Assembly: GCA_949825045.1 (NCBI GenBank)
Contig: OX463815.1
Location: forward strand, 32,417,356-32,481,355
Length of the DNA: 64,000 bases
DNA from: Argyresthia goedartella
Lineage: Eukaryota > Arthropoda > Insecta > Lepidoptera > Argyresthiidae
Direction: 5' to 3'
Positions 33,920-44,431 of this stretch are shown in pieces (position 1 is the stretch's first letter; each line of letters begins with the position of its first letter). The translations under genes and the position numbers were made by a program. The notes beneath the pieces were generated by a model that saw only the letters and a program-made list of their open reading frames with translations, made no database searches and had not been told where the DNA came from.

Positions 33920-34610
33920 ACTGATTTGCACAGCAAATATCAGGGCAAAATGCTGCGGTAGCTTAGGTGAAGGGTTAAGGGGGTGAGCGAAACTACGCCC
34001 CCTTTATCCTTCGTGTTAGGTTGAACATGCAAGAACAACAAAAAATACTTAAAACATAAACTTGAGTATACATAATAGTAGTTAATGTGACTGCTACATA
34101 CTGAAGGGCATTAAAACTCGAGAGTTCGGCTCGTTTCATAATAATATCACTCGAGAGTTTTAATGCCTAATTATGTACAGTTACATACACTAGTTTATCT
34201 ACACACATATCATAAGCGAGTGATGCGCTCAGGAACCGCATGTTTGACCGGCATTGTAAGTCTGCAGTTGTTTAGCTTGTTCTGTAGTACCAACTTCACA
34301 GACAAACTAGGGGCGGCAGGCAGGCGGGCGTCGGCGTTCGAAATTTGAATGTCAGTACCAACTTCACAGACAAACTAGGGGCGGTAAGCAGGCAGGCGTT
34401 GGCGTTCGAAATTTGAATGTCATAATATGCAGAAAAATTACACATTCTGGTCATAATGTGTAATTTTTCAGATAAGAAATGAGTTTTTACCAAGTAGTTT
34501 AACATTATGCTGATCGTAGCGTGCGGTTTTTGTACGCAGTAAAGAGGGTTTATGATATGTGTGTAGATAAAATATTTTAAACATAAAGTGTTTTTGCTGT
34601 GCAAATCAGT
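33920..34610. mobile_element. TIR element related to T3, with nested R420 copy
   Basis: The ends are ACTGATTTGCACAGCAAA (33920-33937) and its exact reverse complement (34593-34610). The core (CAGGGCAAAATGCTGCGGTA, CACCTAAG-type box reversed, GTTAGGTTGAACATG) is shared with T2 and T3. Copy D of R420 (34075-34571) fills most of the interior, so the original element was only about 195 bp. Confidence 0.7.
34075..34571 (-). repeat. R420 repeat, copy D (internal duplication)
   Basis: Reversed copy with the TTCGAAATTTGAATGTCA segment in tandem duplicate (about 34336 and 34404), as in copy C. It is bounded by the left and right parts of the surrounding TIR element. Confidence 0.85.
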
Positions 34611-35165
34611 AATTTTGGTGTACGATTAAATACTAGCCTGTTAAATTTGTCGCCTTTAATTAACCGAGCGAGCGAGCGAAGCGCCTCCGTTCAGGATTGA
34701 GCTAAAATGCTTTTGTATTATTAAAATTATAAACTACCTGTGTCGTTTCGCTAAATGTTTGACGTGATTATGTCATAAACGAATAATATTCGATAAAGCC
34801 TTAGTACTTTTTCAGAACATCGTAATATTTTCGTATTAATTTTCTCAATAAGGAGATTAGAACTTGTGATCATGGTGAACTTATTGTTCTAGCGGGAGCA
34901 TTTAAACTTTAGATTTGAATTGTCGATGCCGAATTAGAAACTTGACGCTTGTGGTGGCAGAAGGTTCCGCAAATTAATAACTTCACAACATTTAATTGCT
35001 GCAATAAACTACATTCTACAATCTATTCTGATTTGCCCTATATATATATATATGCTGAGACAAACTATTTGTGCTTCTCAGCATTAACAAACACAAAATT
35101 GTAACAACACCTTTGAGAAATTAAAAAATATCTGAAACTTTATTTTTCTGAATGCAACGGTTTCT

Positions 35166-35600
35166 AGGGTTCCGTACCCGAAGGGTGCCCAACGGGAAAC
35201 TATTACTAAGCCTCCGCTGTCCGTCCGTCTGTCTGTCCAATGTCACCAGGCTGTATCTCATGAACTGTGATAGTTAGATAGTTGAAAATTTCACAGATGA
35301 TGTATTTCTGTCGCTCTAACAACAAATACAAAAAAAGGAATAAAATTAATATTAATACCCATACAATCCCATACAACAAACGTGTTTTTCTTTTGCTCGA
35401 TATTGATAACGGCAACAGGTAGACGCTCGAAATATTTACAGAATATTGAGTTATATTATTCACTTTAAAAATAAATAATTAAATTAAAATAAAATTAATA
35501 TTAATATTTAAATTATACAATCGTGATTTTTTTGCCGTTTTTATAGATAATGGTACGGAACCCTTCGTGCGCGGGTCCGACTCGCACTTGGCCTGTTTTT
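35166..35600 (+). repeat. TAGGGTTCCGTACCC repeat, diverged copy
   Basis: It begins TAGGGTTCCGTACCCGAAGG, then CACCAGGCTGTATCTCATGA, and ends TACGGAACCCTTCGTGCGCG..CTCGCACTTGGCC. The middle differs from the 32342 copy and is AT-rich. Confidence 0.75.
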
Positions 35601-36339
35601 CAAATAGCCAAGACTGTGGTGTTGAATATCTGGCTAAACGTGCGCGTGCACCATGCTTGCCTCTACCACATGAGTAGGGAATTTACTCATGTGCCTCTCT
35701 CCCATACCACCTGGTATGGGAGAAGGCGCGCTCTGTTTTTTTGTATGTTATAGGCTTATAGCTGTCACGGGGATTAGATAAATCCCGAGAAATGATGAAA
35801 TTCCGAGAAATTATAAAATAATGACATGCATGATTTTAACATACCTATTCCTAAACAGATCTAGGGATTGGACCAAATCCCTGGACTAAAACTAGTGAAT
35901 TGGTCGAATCCCTAGACATGACATAAAAGTTTCAATAACATTCGCAAAAATCTAAGCTGAAGTCCTATATTATTTGCAAAGGCATACTAAATTATGTAAA
36001 ACTAAAAAGAAACAACTATAAGTTTGTAAATTGATATAGAACCGGTTATCGCAAAACTTCTAAGACTTGGAAAGCTCACTACACTATCGACGGAAACGAC
36101 GAAGCTTTATCTCACCATAATCAGACCAACTAACCTGTTTGTCTACTCCGGCCTTGTTTGATACTTGGTGCATGTATCTCTCAAACTTGTGAAGTGAAGT
36201 TGGCCGCAGTAGAGGTAGCAAAGGCTCGCCGGATTGGTGTCACCAGTACCTATGCGCAAGATTGGTCAGCCAACAAAAATGGCAAATGTTATTTGTAGAG
36301 CAATGCGAAACCATAACGGGATTATGATTGTTTGCAAAA
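35601..36339. other. Unannotated stretch
   Basis: No gene seen. TCTCCCATACCACCTGGTATG and GGAGA near 35698 form a small palindrome. Confidence 0.35.
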
Positions 36340-36597
36340 TAATAATAATAATACCTTGGACACTATTTACCCACATTGATCTAGCCCCAAACTAGGATTC
36401 CCTGTATTTTGGGTACTAGACAACGATACACATACTTATATAGATAAATATTATACTTAGATAGATAAACAACCATGACTAGGGTACGAACATCCGTTCT
36501 CATCAAACAAATATTTGCCGCCACCGGGACTCGAACCCGGGACCCTTGGCTTCGTAGGCAGGGTTACTGCTGACTCGGCCATTCGGATCGTCAAATG
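36340..36597 (-). mobile_element. tRNA-derived SINE, family S2
   Basis: On the minus strand the head reads ATGGCCGAGTCAGCAGTAAC (A-box-like), then CGGGTTCGAGTCCCGG (B box). The body includes AAATATTTGTTTGATGAGAA and TCTAGTACCCAAAATACAGG, with an (ATT)n tail. A related forward fragment is at 52095-52235. The head is tRNA-like but does not give a full tRNA. Confidence 0.75.
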
Positions 36598-36999
36598 TAC
36601 GAGAATTTAGTAGTTGACTTCGTTTTTTTGCCACTTATTCCGTGATACCGAAATACAGATCATAAATAGTGGTCAAATTAGAGATTCTCCGGTAGCACAG
36701 TTGATCGCTGATAGATCCCACCGATTGATGTAATGATTTGCCGAATATTGACAAAACGATGAAATAATGTTGAGGCGAAACAACTTTTTGCCGAAAGTTA
36801 AATTTGAACCCTAGTTGAACCGGTGAACAATTTCCCGGTATCACTTCAGGGGCTCGTAACTGGGGATATCGGGGGTTAGTTAAGATCTTGTACAGGTAAG
36901 TGACGATGTGAGTATCCCAACGAGGACGAATAGGCAGCCATTGTAACTGTTCAACACATTTTCCCAGCGAGAGAGTTCATCAAGGTTTCATCTCAAAAG

Positions 37000-37235
37000 T
37001 ATTTTAGTAATCCCTTCGCTTCTTCTTCTTGTAGTGCCTCTCCACTACTGGAGGTCGGCGTTCAGCTCTTCCTCTCAATTCTTTGCCAAGCGCATGAGCT
37101 GTTCTACGCTCTGCCTGCTTCTGGGTAGGTTTGCAATGCACCGTTACTTTATTGTGAAATAGGGTATTGAAAAACGGGCTAAACGAATGAGTTAATCGTG
37201 CTTCTGCCATCCCAGGTGGGCCTTTCCCATGTTTT
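37000..37235. repeat. Probable degenerate interspersed repeat
   Basis: CTTCTTCTTCTTGTAGTGCC and CTCCACTACTGGAGGTCGGC resemble a low-copy lepidopteran-type repeat; GCTTCTGCCATCCCAGGTGG near 37200 resembles the RTE 3' tail. Similarity is by eye only. Confidence 0.3.
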
Positions 37236-38594
37236 TATTACCCGACTACAGCGAAGCCAAAAGAAGGGTTATATTTCACCGGTATATACGTTGATTTGTT
37301 CCACCAGAACATCTAAACTACACATAATTTGATAAATGAGGTATCTGTAGAAGCGTAATGATCGTCCGCTGTGTGACGTCAAACTAAATTCAATATTGAC
37401 ATTTTAGAGAGCATAAAATACAGGTTTTTTTCAAAAAGTTTTTGAACAGGGCCGTATTGGGTATCAAAGTAAAGGGCACAATTAGCACAAAATGCCTATT
37501 AATAGCTCTTGCTCGCTACTTAGCTTGCATTTAGTTGTTAGAAACGTATTGACCGCCCGACGGCTTCATAGGTTCCATACGCTAGAAGAGCGTGTTGTTT
37601 TCGTTGTCGGGTTTTAGTTTTTGAACTTATTGTCTTGTTATCTCCAAGAATACACCCAAAAAAGCGTAGTGTTGCTAGATAGCGGAGTGCACTCGTGTCG
37701 GGTACGAACGCAGAGGGTTCCGTACCTACCGAGGGTACTCCCCTCTGAGTCATAAAGGGGGCGGCTCTCCCCAGTTGCCCCTCACTTTTGAGTGTGGTCG
37801 ATATTCCTCTCTTTTGTTTTCGCACATCCACGCACTGTTTCGTTGGGTGCTAGCTGCTAGCTGATGCAAGGTAGTGTCCGGTTAACTTCTGAGGATTGAC
37901 CGTCGGATCAATTTGACGAAAGTTCTGGGATTGAATAAAAATCTTCTAATTACGACGGTTTCAATCTGTGACTTTGGTAAACAAATCCAAGTGAATAATA
38001 TTTTATACGATTCTACAGATAGGTAGGAAGATACGTACAGTGTAGGATGTTGTCTGGTACCTAGCTAACTATAAGTTAGGTATCTAGTATGTTTTGTTCA
38101 TAGGTAGGTAGGTAGGTACTGGGTACCGAGATAGGTGTGGCTTATTTTTTAGGCTTAGTTAGTTTCAGATTTTGCCAGCTGTGCTAGCCCTGGAGCTCTG
38201 AAGTTCAGGCGATTTTATCTCGCCTATTGGATTGCCCTACCATGCGGCTAACACAGTAAAAATAAAAGTTAGTGAATAACGTAGGCAATGTGATGTGATA
38301 AAAACTCTTTGAAATGCCTAGGTACTACGAGTACCTACCTATATCTGCACTGTTTCGTACTTTGATTTAGTCTGTAACTTCAGAAATAAAGTCCAATTTA
38401 GGTATTAGATTTGAGTAAAACCATTTGGAACTAATACCTACCTAGATACCTAGGGAATACTATATTTTGTTAGAAGATAGGTTAGTCTAATATCTACTAA
38501 AAGAGATGGAGGAAACATGAAAGATTATGCGATTTAAAAAAAAAACTCAATAAAATAATATTGGGTTTCGCATGAATTTTAATTATACATAGGT
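37236..38594. other. Unannotated stretch
   Basis: No gene recognised. A (TAGG)n-like run GTAGGTAGGTAGGTACTGGG is near 38103. Confidence 0.35.
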
Positions 38595-39060
38595 ATCTAG
38601 CATGGTCCTATTTTATAAAGGGCTGTTTGGCAGATCAACACAAAGCGTTTTAACGAAGATAGTCCAGACTATTTAGAACCATTTAGGCCAAACTTTTGAT
38701 AGCCAAAGTCTCCTTTTTATCGTTTTTGACGCAAAACCCACAATTTTACAGTTTATTAATATTTTTGCGATTTTGAATATATTTTTTTTCTTTCAATTAT
38801 TTCTAATTGAGTACTATTAAAGTAACAAAACTTGTTCTAGGTATCTGTGACTTAAGACTTAGTTTTTACAAACCTATGAAGTTCTAAAAATGTAGTCTAC
38901 TTTTAAGCAAGGCTTTTTTACTGCATTTAATAAAAAGACAGGAGGTTTTTGTGTACAAACCTTTTTAGAAACATGCATGAACATATCATTTGAAACGTTA
39001 TCTCATAAATTATTGAAATCAAGGCCTCCAAAATAGTTTCATGTGAGAAACATTATACCT
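38595..39060 (+). repeat. Unclassified repeat H, copy 1
   Basis: It shares with 50960-51500 the landmarks ACGAAGATAGT.CAG, TTTAGGCCAAACTT, GGTATCTGTGACTTAAGA, ACTGCATTTAA.AAAAA and TATCTCATAAA. A reversed piece is at 40735-41045. No terminal repeats or coding frame were found. Confidence 0.75.
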
Positions 39061-39196
39061 TTTTTTTTTAAATTTGGTATCATCAATTAACATTGAAAAT
39101 TACATCGATAGAGGACCATCAAACAAACAAAAAATTAAATTAAACATAAAAAATACTTTTGTCGCTGTCTGTCTTATCCGTCAAATTCTTCGGATA

Positions 39197-39433
39197 AGTG
39201 ATACTTTAGGACAATTTTATAAATCACATGTCTTGTTGGTAAAAAGCCCTCCCACAAATTTATCACAGCTGTAATGTGGAGTTTTCAGCTCGAGAATCTG
39301 AGAGATGGGTTTGTAGACTTTGGAATAAGCCTCGAAGTTTTGTGATGCTCGCATTTAATTAAATAAATCAATAAGAGGCTCTTTTACCTACAGACAAAAC
39401 ATATCATTTATAAAATTGTCCTAAAGTATCCGC
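39197..39433. repeat. Inverted repeat, about 50-bp arms
   Basis: GATACTTTAGGACAATTTTA near 39200 has its reverse complement TAAAATTGTCCTAAAGTATC near 39409, and the match extends to about 50 bp per arm. The spacer is about 140 bp. Confidence 0.65.
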
Positions 39434-40442
39434 TCAGTTGATATCGCCTCCGGAAATTATCATGCGTCGATTGCCAGCGGCGCGGCAAAAAAAAAACCGT
39501 CGATTGCCATAAAAAACACGTCATCGAGGGCCCGCCCGCTGCGCGGCGGCTCGCTCTACAAAAACACTATTTATGACTATGGGTTCTTGAGAATACCGCT
39601 TGAAGTGTTGTTATTGTTAGTGCTCGTAAACTAAACATTCTAATGGCATACGTGTTGATTGAATTTGATACTCTTGTACAATCATACATAGCTGTAAACA
39701 TAGACTTCAAGCGTAAAATCGACTAGGGTCAATGTAAAAATATATATCTAAAAAAGTAAAGCGATTACCTACTTATTTTATTTATTTAAAAGATTCCTGT
39801 ATTAATATTACACATGGAAAAAAAATAAACTCGCAATATGTTGATAAAAAATATTTATTTATATGTATTTAAACTTTCGCTAGCGGTTGCTAGCGCCCCG
39901 TGGTTAATCACCCGGATTAAAAAAAATATATCTTATTTTCTATTACACATAATATTACAAATTTAGTATGTATTGAAAGCATATTTAACTCGTAAGTTTA
40001 TTTAAAAAAATGTAGGCAATTGCATAATCCAGCCCGGAAAAATATTGCCTATGACGAAATTGTATAACATTTCGGTTGAACAAACCTGTGTTGACAAAAC
40101 TTGTGAAACATTGCACGAAATCTGGTTTTGAGCAAATGTTTTTTGTTTGGGCAGTAGCGGAAGGAACTAATCTATATGAAAATGAACAATTATCAGCTAA
40201 ATACTCACATAATTATTTAATATCACACCACAAATTCCACAACACAACAACACTTGACACTGGAGTGAACGGAATGAATTGCATCATTCTTTTTCCATCG
40301 CTGGGATTGTTTAAAACGTTGTCGTATCTCAAAATAAAGGTTATTTAACCGAGAACGAGATGGAATACGATCCTTACTGAATTAATCATTAGTGTGACAG
40401 AGACAATAGGTTTTGTCACATAGTCCGTCACAAAATGCCTAT
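39434..40442. other. Unannotated AT-rich stretch
   Basis: It has a GC-rich island CGAGGGCCCGCCCGCTGCGC near 39525. No gene recognised. Confidence 0.35.
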
Positions 40443-40558
40443 GGGTAGTAGTACTACCCATTTGCAATCTACGGTAAAAAAATGCTTGGGTAGTAGTACT
40501 ACCCATTTGCAATCTACGGTAAAAAAATCCATGGGTAGTAGTACTACCCATTTGCAAT
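40441..40558 (+). repeat. 45-bp tandem repeat with odd palindrome
   Basis: Three copies with starts at 40443, 40488 and 40533. Each contains GGGTAGTA, a single G, then TACTACCC, so the arms pair around one central base. TTTGCAATCTACGGTAAAAA links the first two copies to the next. Both strands have open frames as a by-product. Confidence 0.9.
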
Positions 40559-40734
40559 CAAGCGGGTATCTATCACAAGAGACAGGCAGTATTAAAAGTA
40601 TTTTTTACGAAACCTACTTTATTTCAAACGTGATATTTTAGGACATTATGTTACACGACATTATTTGTTTTTTTGATGGTCATCTATCAATTTATGTAAT
40701 TTTTAATGTGCACCACCAATGAGAAAATAATTAA

Positions 40735-41045
40735 AAGTGGAATTTTTCTCCCTCAATTTGGTGCGGAGGTACTAAACTACTAATTTCAATAATTAATTAA
40801 ATGACATACCGTTGTATGACATTTCAAAAGACAGAACAATAGCCAAACATGTCTTTAAAAATGTTTGCCCACAAAAACCCTGTCGTTAAAAAAAATGCAA
40901 TCAAAAAACGTTTCTGAAAAACAGGGGAAATTTCTAATACTTCGAAGGTCTGTAAAAACAAAGTTTCAAGTCAAATATACCTAGTACAAGTTAGATTACT
41001 TAAACAGTGCTCTACAAGAAATTATTGAAAAAATATTATTGTTCA
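40735..41045 (-). repeat. Unclassified repeat H, copy 2 (minus, partial)
   Basis: CACCACCAATGAGAAAATAA, TTTTTCTCCCTCAATTTGGT and GTTTGCCCACAAAAACCCTG correspond to the reversed 3' half of the copy at 50960. Confidence 0.55.
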
Positions 41046-41893
41046 AAATCGCAATCATTACCGACTTTTCTATATGTATAGTATATCTTCGGTTACCAAC
41101 AAAACACCATCAGTAGATATTTAAAACACAGAGCTCAAAGTAAACTGTAATCATAGCGAATCGATACATGGAAAGCCTATTTATCCCCAGGTTACTGACT
41201 TGAGCCACCTTGTGTGACAGGTTGCACCGATGAAGCCGCCAACTTCTACAACTTACCTCAAACTTTAACACAAGCAAAATCCAGATTCCAAAGACAAATA
41301 TCCATTTACACAGAACAAAACATCACAACACTGTATTCTTTCACAACTTTTCACTCATTAAGAGTCAGAATTAGGGGTTAACGCGATTTAAGTAATTATA
41401 CTCAGCGCGAGAAGAGACACAACCACTCCCGAATAAACTACGAGCCAACTGAAGCCGGTTGGACTTTCCTAAACTTAGTTCGTTGAACCGTGTCTTGTCT
41501 GCTACGGCGGACCCCTAACATAGTGTACAATGGCGTCAGCTAGTGGCAAACGCGCGAACTTTGAGGAATATTAGAATGTACATCGCCCTCTGTGATGTAA
41601 ATCTGAAACTATAATAGATAGATATTAATCCTTAGGCTAATGTTTAGTTAGAGAAGGTTTTGTACACTAGATGGCATTAGGCTCACTCCGCAGAAATAGG
41701 AACAATCCGCAAAAGTAAAGTTAGAGCAGCCAGGCCCAGCTAATTACTGTTTTGACTGTACACCCATGTATCAAAAACGTGATAGTACTGTTGTAAAACT
41801 ATCTTAAAAATCAAATTTACTAGAAGATGATATAAATTATATTTATGTGACTGCACAATATGATTTTATTAAAGGGTTCTATGCTGACTCAAA
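41046..41893. other. Unannotated stretch
   Basis: No recognised gene or repeat. Confidence 0.35.
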
Positions 41894-42250
41894 ATAGTAG
41901 TTTATATGACTGATACAAAATGACGGGCATTAAAACTCGTTTATGAAACGAGCTCAAGGTGAGTTTCATAATAATATCAAGGGAGAGTTTTAATGCCTAA
42001 TTATGTACAGTTACATATCTTTGATGTGTTCAGGAACCACATTTTCAACCAGCATTGTGGCATTGATCATTGCTGTGCACTTGTTTAGCTTGTTCAGTAG
42101 TACCAACTTCACAGACAAACTAGGGGCGGCATTCGGGCGGGGCGGCGGCATTCGAAATTTGAATGTCATAATATGTTGAAATATTCATACATTATAGTCA
42201 TTCATTAAGTATCAATATTTAGATAAGAAATTTGTTTTTACCAAGCAATA

Positions 42251-43466
42251 CTACTCTGTCAAGAAAGTACCGAGAAAAGATGAATAATACACAAAATGTT
42301 AGTTATTCATCTAAATTTATTTTATCGCCTTCAAAGTATGCTCCTTCAGAAACGATACACTTACGCCAACGAATAGTCCGATCATCAAAACATTTTTTAA
42401 ACGCTTTTTCCGGAATTGAGTTCAGTTCTCGTCGCGAATTCTCCTTTATGTCTTCTACCGAATGAAAACGTGTGCCACGAAGTGGTAATTTGAGTTTAGG
42501 AAAAAGGAAGAAGTCGGCTGGAGCCATATCTGGTGAATAAGGTGGTTGCTCGATAGTATTTGTTGAGTTTTTGGTCAAAAATTCGTTTACAATTATGGCC
42601 TTGTGCGAAGGCGCATTATCGTGATGCAAAATCCAAGAATTTTCTTTCCACAAATCTGTCCTTTTTCGCCGAATTTGCTCTCTTAAACGCCGCATTACGC
42701 TCAAATAATATTCTTTATTTACCGTTTCACCTTCCGGCAAGAACTCCGAGTGCACAACACCTCGATAGTCAAAGAAAACAGTCAACATGACTTTAACTTT
42801 TGATCGACTTTGGCGTGGTTTTTTCGGTTTCGGTTCAGTTGGGAGGCGCCACTCCGAAGCCTGTTGACTAGTTTGCATGTCAAACTCGTAAGCCCACGTC
42901 TCCTCACCAGTAACAATGCGTTTCAAGAATGTTGGGTCGGAATTGACTCGTTCTAGCATGTCCTCAGCGACTCTTGAGACACATAAAGTTCAGCAGCTAT
43001 CCTCAAATTTGAATGAGGGTGTTCAGTCACTAATTCCTTCACTTTTGCGACGTTAACTTCAGTTGAAGATGTTGATGGCCTACCAGAGCGAGGCAAATCT
43101 TCTATCAAATCTTGACCGCTTTTAAACGTTTTGTACCACTCATAAGCATGTGTTTTTGATAAAGTCGATTCACCGTAAGCCTTCTGTAACATTTTTAGTG
43201 ACTCCGAACACGAAATTCCGTTGGCGATGCAAAATTTAAGACAAACTCTTTGTTCGATATTTTTGTCCATAGTGAAATTCGCAGTACACACTAGATATGA
43301 TCTATCTAAAAACAGCACTATAATAAATATAAACAACAGATGCAACTCAAGATCCGCGCCAAAATGGAAAACAGGTGTGCCAATGAAACAGCAAAAAAAT
43401 AAACAAAAAATTTATTGGGAACCATAGACAAATTATCCATTCCCGATACTTTTTTGACTGAATGTA
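42251..43466 (-). mobile_element. mariner element, internally deleted
   Basis: Inverted ends of about 28 bp (CTGTCAAGAAAGTACCGAGA and, reversed, CAGTCAAAAAAGTATCGGGA) with TA on both sides. It encodes a broken transposase (42303-43270). The sequence features (HHDNAPSH, D34D, ending CIVSEGAYFEGDKI) are those of insect mariners, possibly the cecropia group. Confidence 0.9.
42303..43270 (-). pseudogene. mariner transposase, inactive
   Basis: The N-terminal part starts MDKNIEQRVCLKFCIANGIS and keeps the helix-turn-helix and GRPSTSSTE linker to SQESLR near 42965. The frame then shifts and the text resumes at VAEDMLERVNSDPTFLKRIV, so roughly 20-35 residues between the two helix-turn-helix regions and the catalytic core are lost. 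The first catalytic Asp, usually in TGDETW, is Glu here (TGEETW). The other two are present with 34 residues between them (HHDNAPSH to SPDMAPAD). The C-terminus is complete (KINLDE, stop). Deletion, frameshift and the Asp-to-Glu change all argue against activity. Confidence 0.9.
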
Positions 43467-43556
43467 TATCATTATGCTGGTCATAACATTCGGTTTTTGG
43501 ACGCAGTAAAGAGGGTTTATGACATGTGTGTAGATAATCTAAATTACCTAGGTTAT

Positions 43557-43562
43557 TTTATT
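43557..43562 (-). terminator. Polyadenylation signal of TSR3
   Basis: AATAAA on the minus strand, about 132 nt after the TSR3 stop codon, in an AT-rich 3' region. Confidence 0.6.
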
Positions 43563-43693
43563 TAGACATAATACAATTACCATATAAAAAATGTTTTCAG
43601 GTAGGATTTATAGTTGCAAAATATGATTCAAATACCTTAAAATATGCAATTTTAATATAATACATACTTAGAACTATGCACATACATAGTGTA

Positions 43694-44431
43694 CTAACTG
43701 CTTTCGTCTTCACTTTCTGAAGACTCACTAGGCGGCCACATTGGCCTTGTGACTTGGTCTTTTTCATTCTGAGCAGACTCCAGATATTTCTCCTGAGCTT
43801 CCAACACACTCTTACTATCAGTACAAGCCGCATACATTTCCAACGGCTCAGAATTCAATTCCAAAAATGAATGACCCCACGAAAACTTTGAAAGATAGAA
43901 CTTCGCTTCACTCTTGTGGCCAGTGATGTACATCGCTGCAGCCAAAGCCTCCACACAACTCAATTGGTACGGTTTTCCATAGTTGATCGGGTTCGCTGCA
44001 ACTAAAAATGGTAACAATCGAGGCTGAGGAGATTTCATTCGGCCAAATGGTGTCTCATCTATTTTAGCCCAGGAACAGTCAATGACGGCGAGTCCAGACT
44101 TTTCGATGATATATTTGTCATTTGGACTCACGCACTGTGAGCCCACAGGTGACAGAACTAGGCCTGGGAAGCGTTGGCCTAGTTTTAAGTTTTTTATAAT
44201 ATTGTGCCGTAGCAATTTTCTACCAGAGCATTTTTTAGGATCACAATGGTTTAGATCCCACATGGCGACAGTAAAGGACGCCTCCGTTCCTTCACCATCA
44301 GACTGTGAGCTATCGTCACTGTTTTCGGTTGATTGAAGCGCCAAATCGTTTAGACATTCCGCGTAGTCCTTTTCAGTGCGGTGATTGGATGATTTCCCAC
44401 GAGCGTTGCCTTTTTTGCTTCTGGATGCCAT
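43694..44431 (-). CDS. TSR3: 18S rRNA aminocarboxypropyltransferase TSR3
   Basis: A 245-residue protein in one exon. TSR3 enzymes transfer the aminocarboxypropyl group of S-adenosylmethionine to an N1-methylpseudouridine of 18S rRNA, a late cytoplasmic step of small-subunit maturation. After a basic, then acidic N-terminus (residues 1-52) come the family blocks: MWDLNHCDPKKCSGRKL (57-73), LSPVGSQCVSPND (93-105), GLAVIDCSWAKIDE (113-126), RLLPFLVAANPINYGKPYQL (138-157) with SCVEALAAAMYITG, and FSWGHSFLELN (183-193). The C-terminus is acidic and serine-rich. The core is intact; the length is shorter than yeast and human proteins, which have longer tails. The ATG at 44431 has A at -3 and G at +4. 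An in-frame ATG 90 nt upstream has a poorer context and precedes no conserved sequence. An AATAAA follows at 43557. Confidence 0.93.
   Translation of the reverse strand: MASRSKKGNARGKSSNHRTEKDYAECLNDLALQSTENSDDSSQSDGEGTEASFTVAMWDLNHCDPKKCSGRKLLRHNIIKNLKLGQRFPGLVLSPVGSQCVSPNDKYIIEKSGLAVIDCSWAKIDETPFGRMKSPQPRLLPFLVAANPINYGKPYQLSCVEALAAAMYITGHKSEAKFYLSKFSWGHSFLELNSEPLEMYAACTDSKSVLEAQEKYLESAQNEKDQVTRPMWPPSESSESEDESS

Larger units (their letters stand above)
41894..43537 (-). repeat. R420 repeat, copy E, split by a mariner
   Basis: The left part runs from ATAGTAGTTTATATGACTGA to CAAGCAATA at 42250. The right part resumes at 43467 with TATCATTATGCTGGTCATAA and ends GTGTGTAGATAA. Removing 42251-43466 and one TA restores the order seen in copies B and D. 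Confidence 0.85.

Noticed and set aside
36525..36595. Possible functional tRNA gene on the minus strand
   Set aside because: The A- and B-box-like sequences are present, but a proper acceptor stem was not found and the sequence continues into a SINE body shared with 52095-52235.
40345..40641. Repetitive proteins (MGSSTTHLQS) on both strands
   Set aside because: They are by-products of the 45-bp tandem repeat, whose length is a multiple of three.
42232..42790. Plus-strand open frames over the mariner
   Set aside because: They are antisense shadows of the transposase.
44082..44336. Plus-strand open frame opposite TSR3
   Set aside because: It is antisense to a well-conserved enzyme and shows no similarity of its own.
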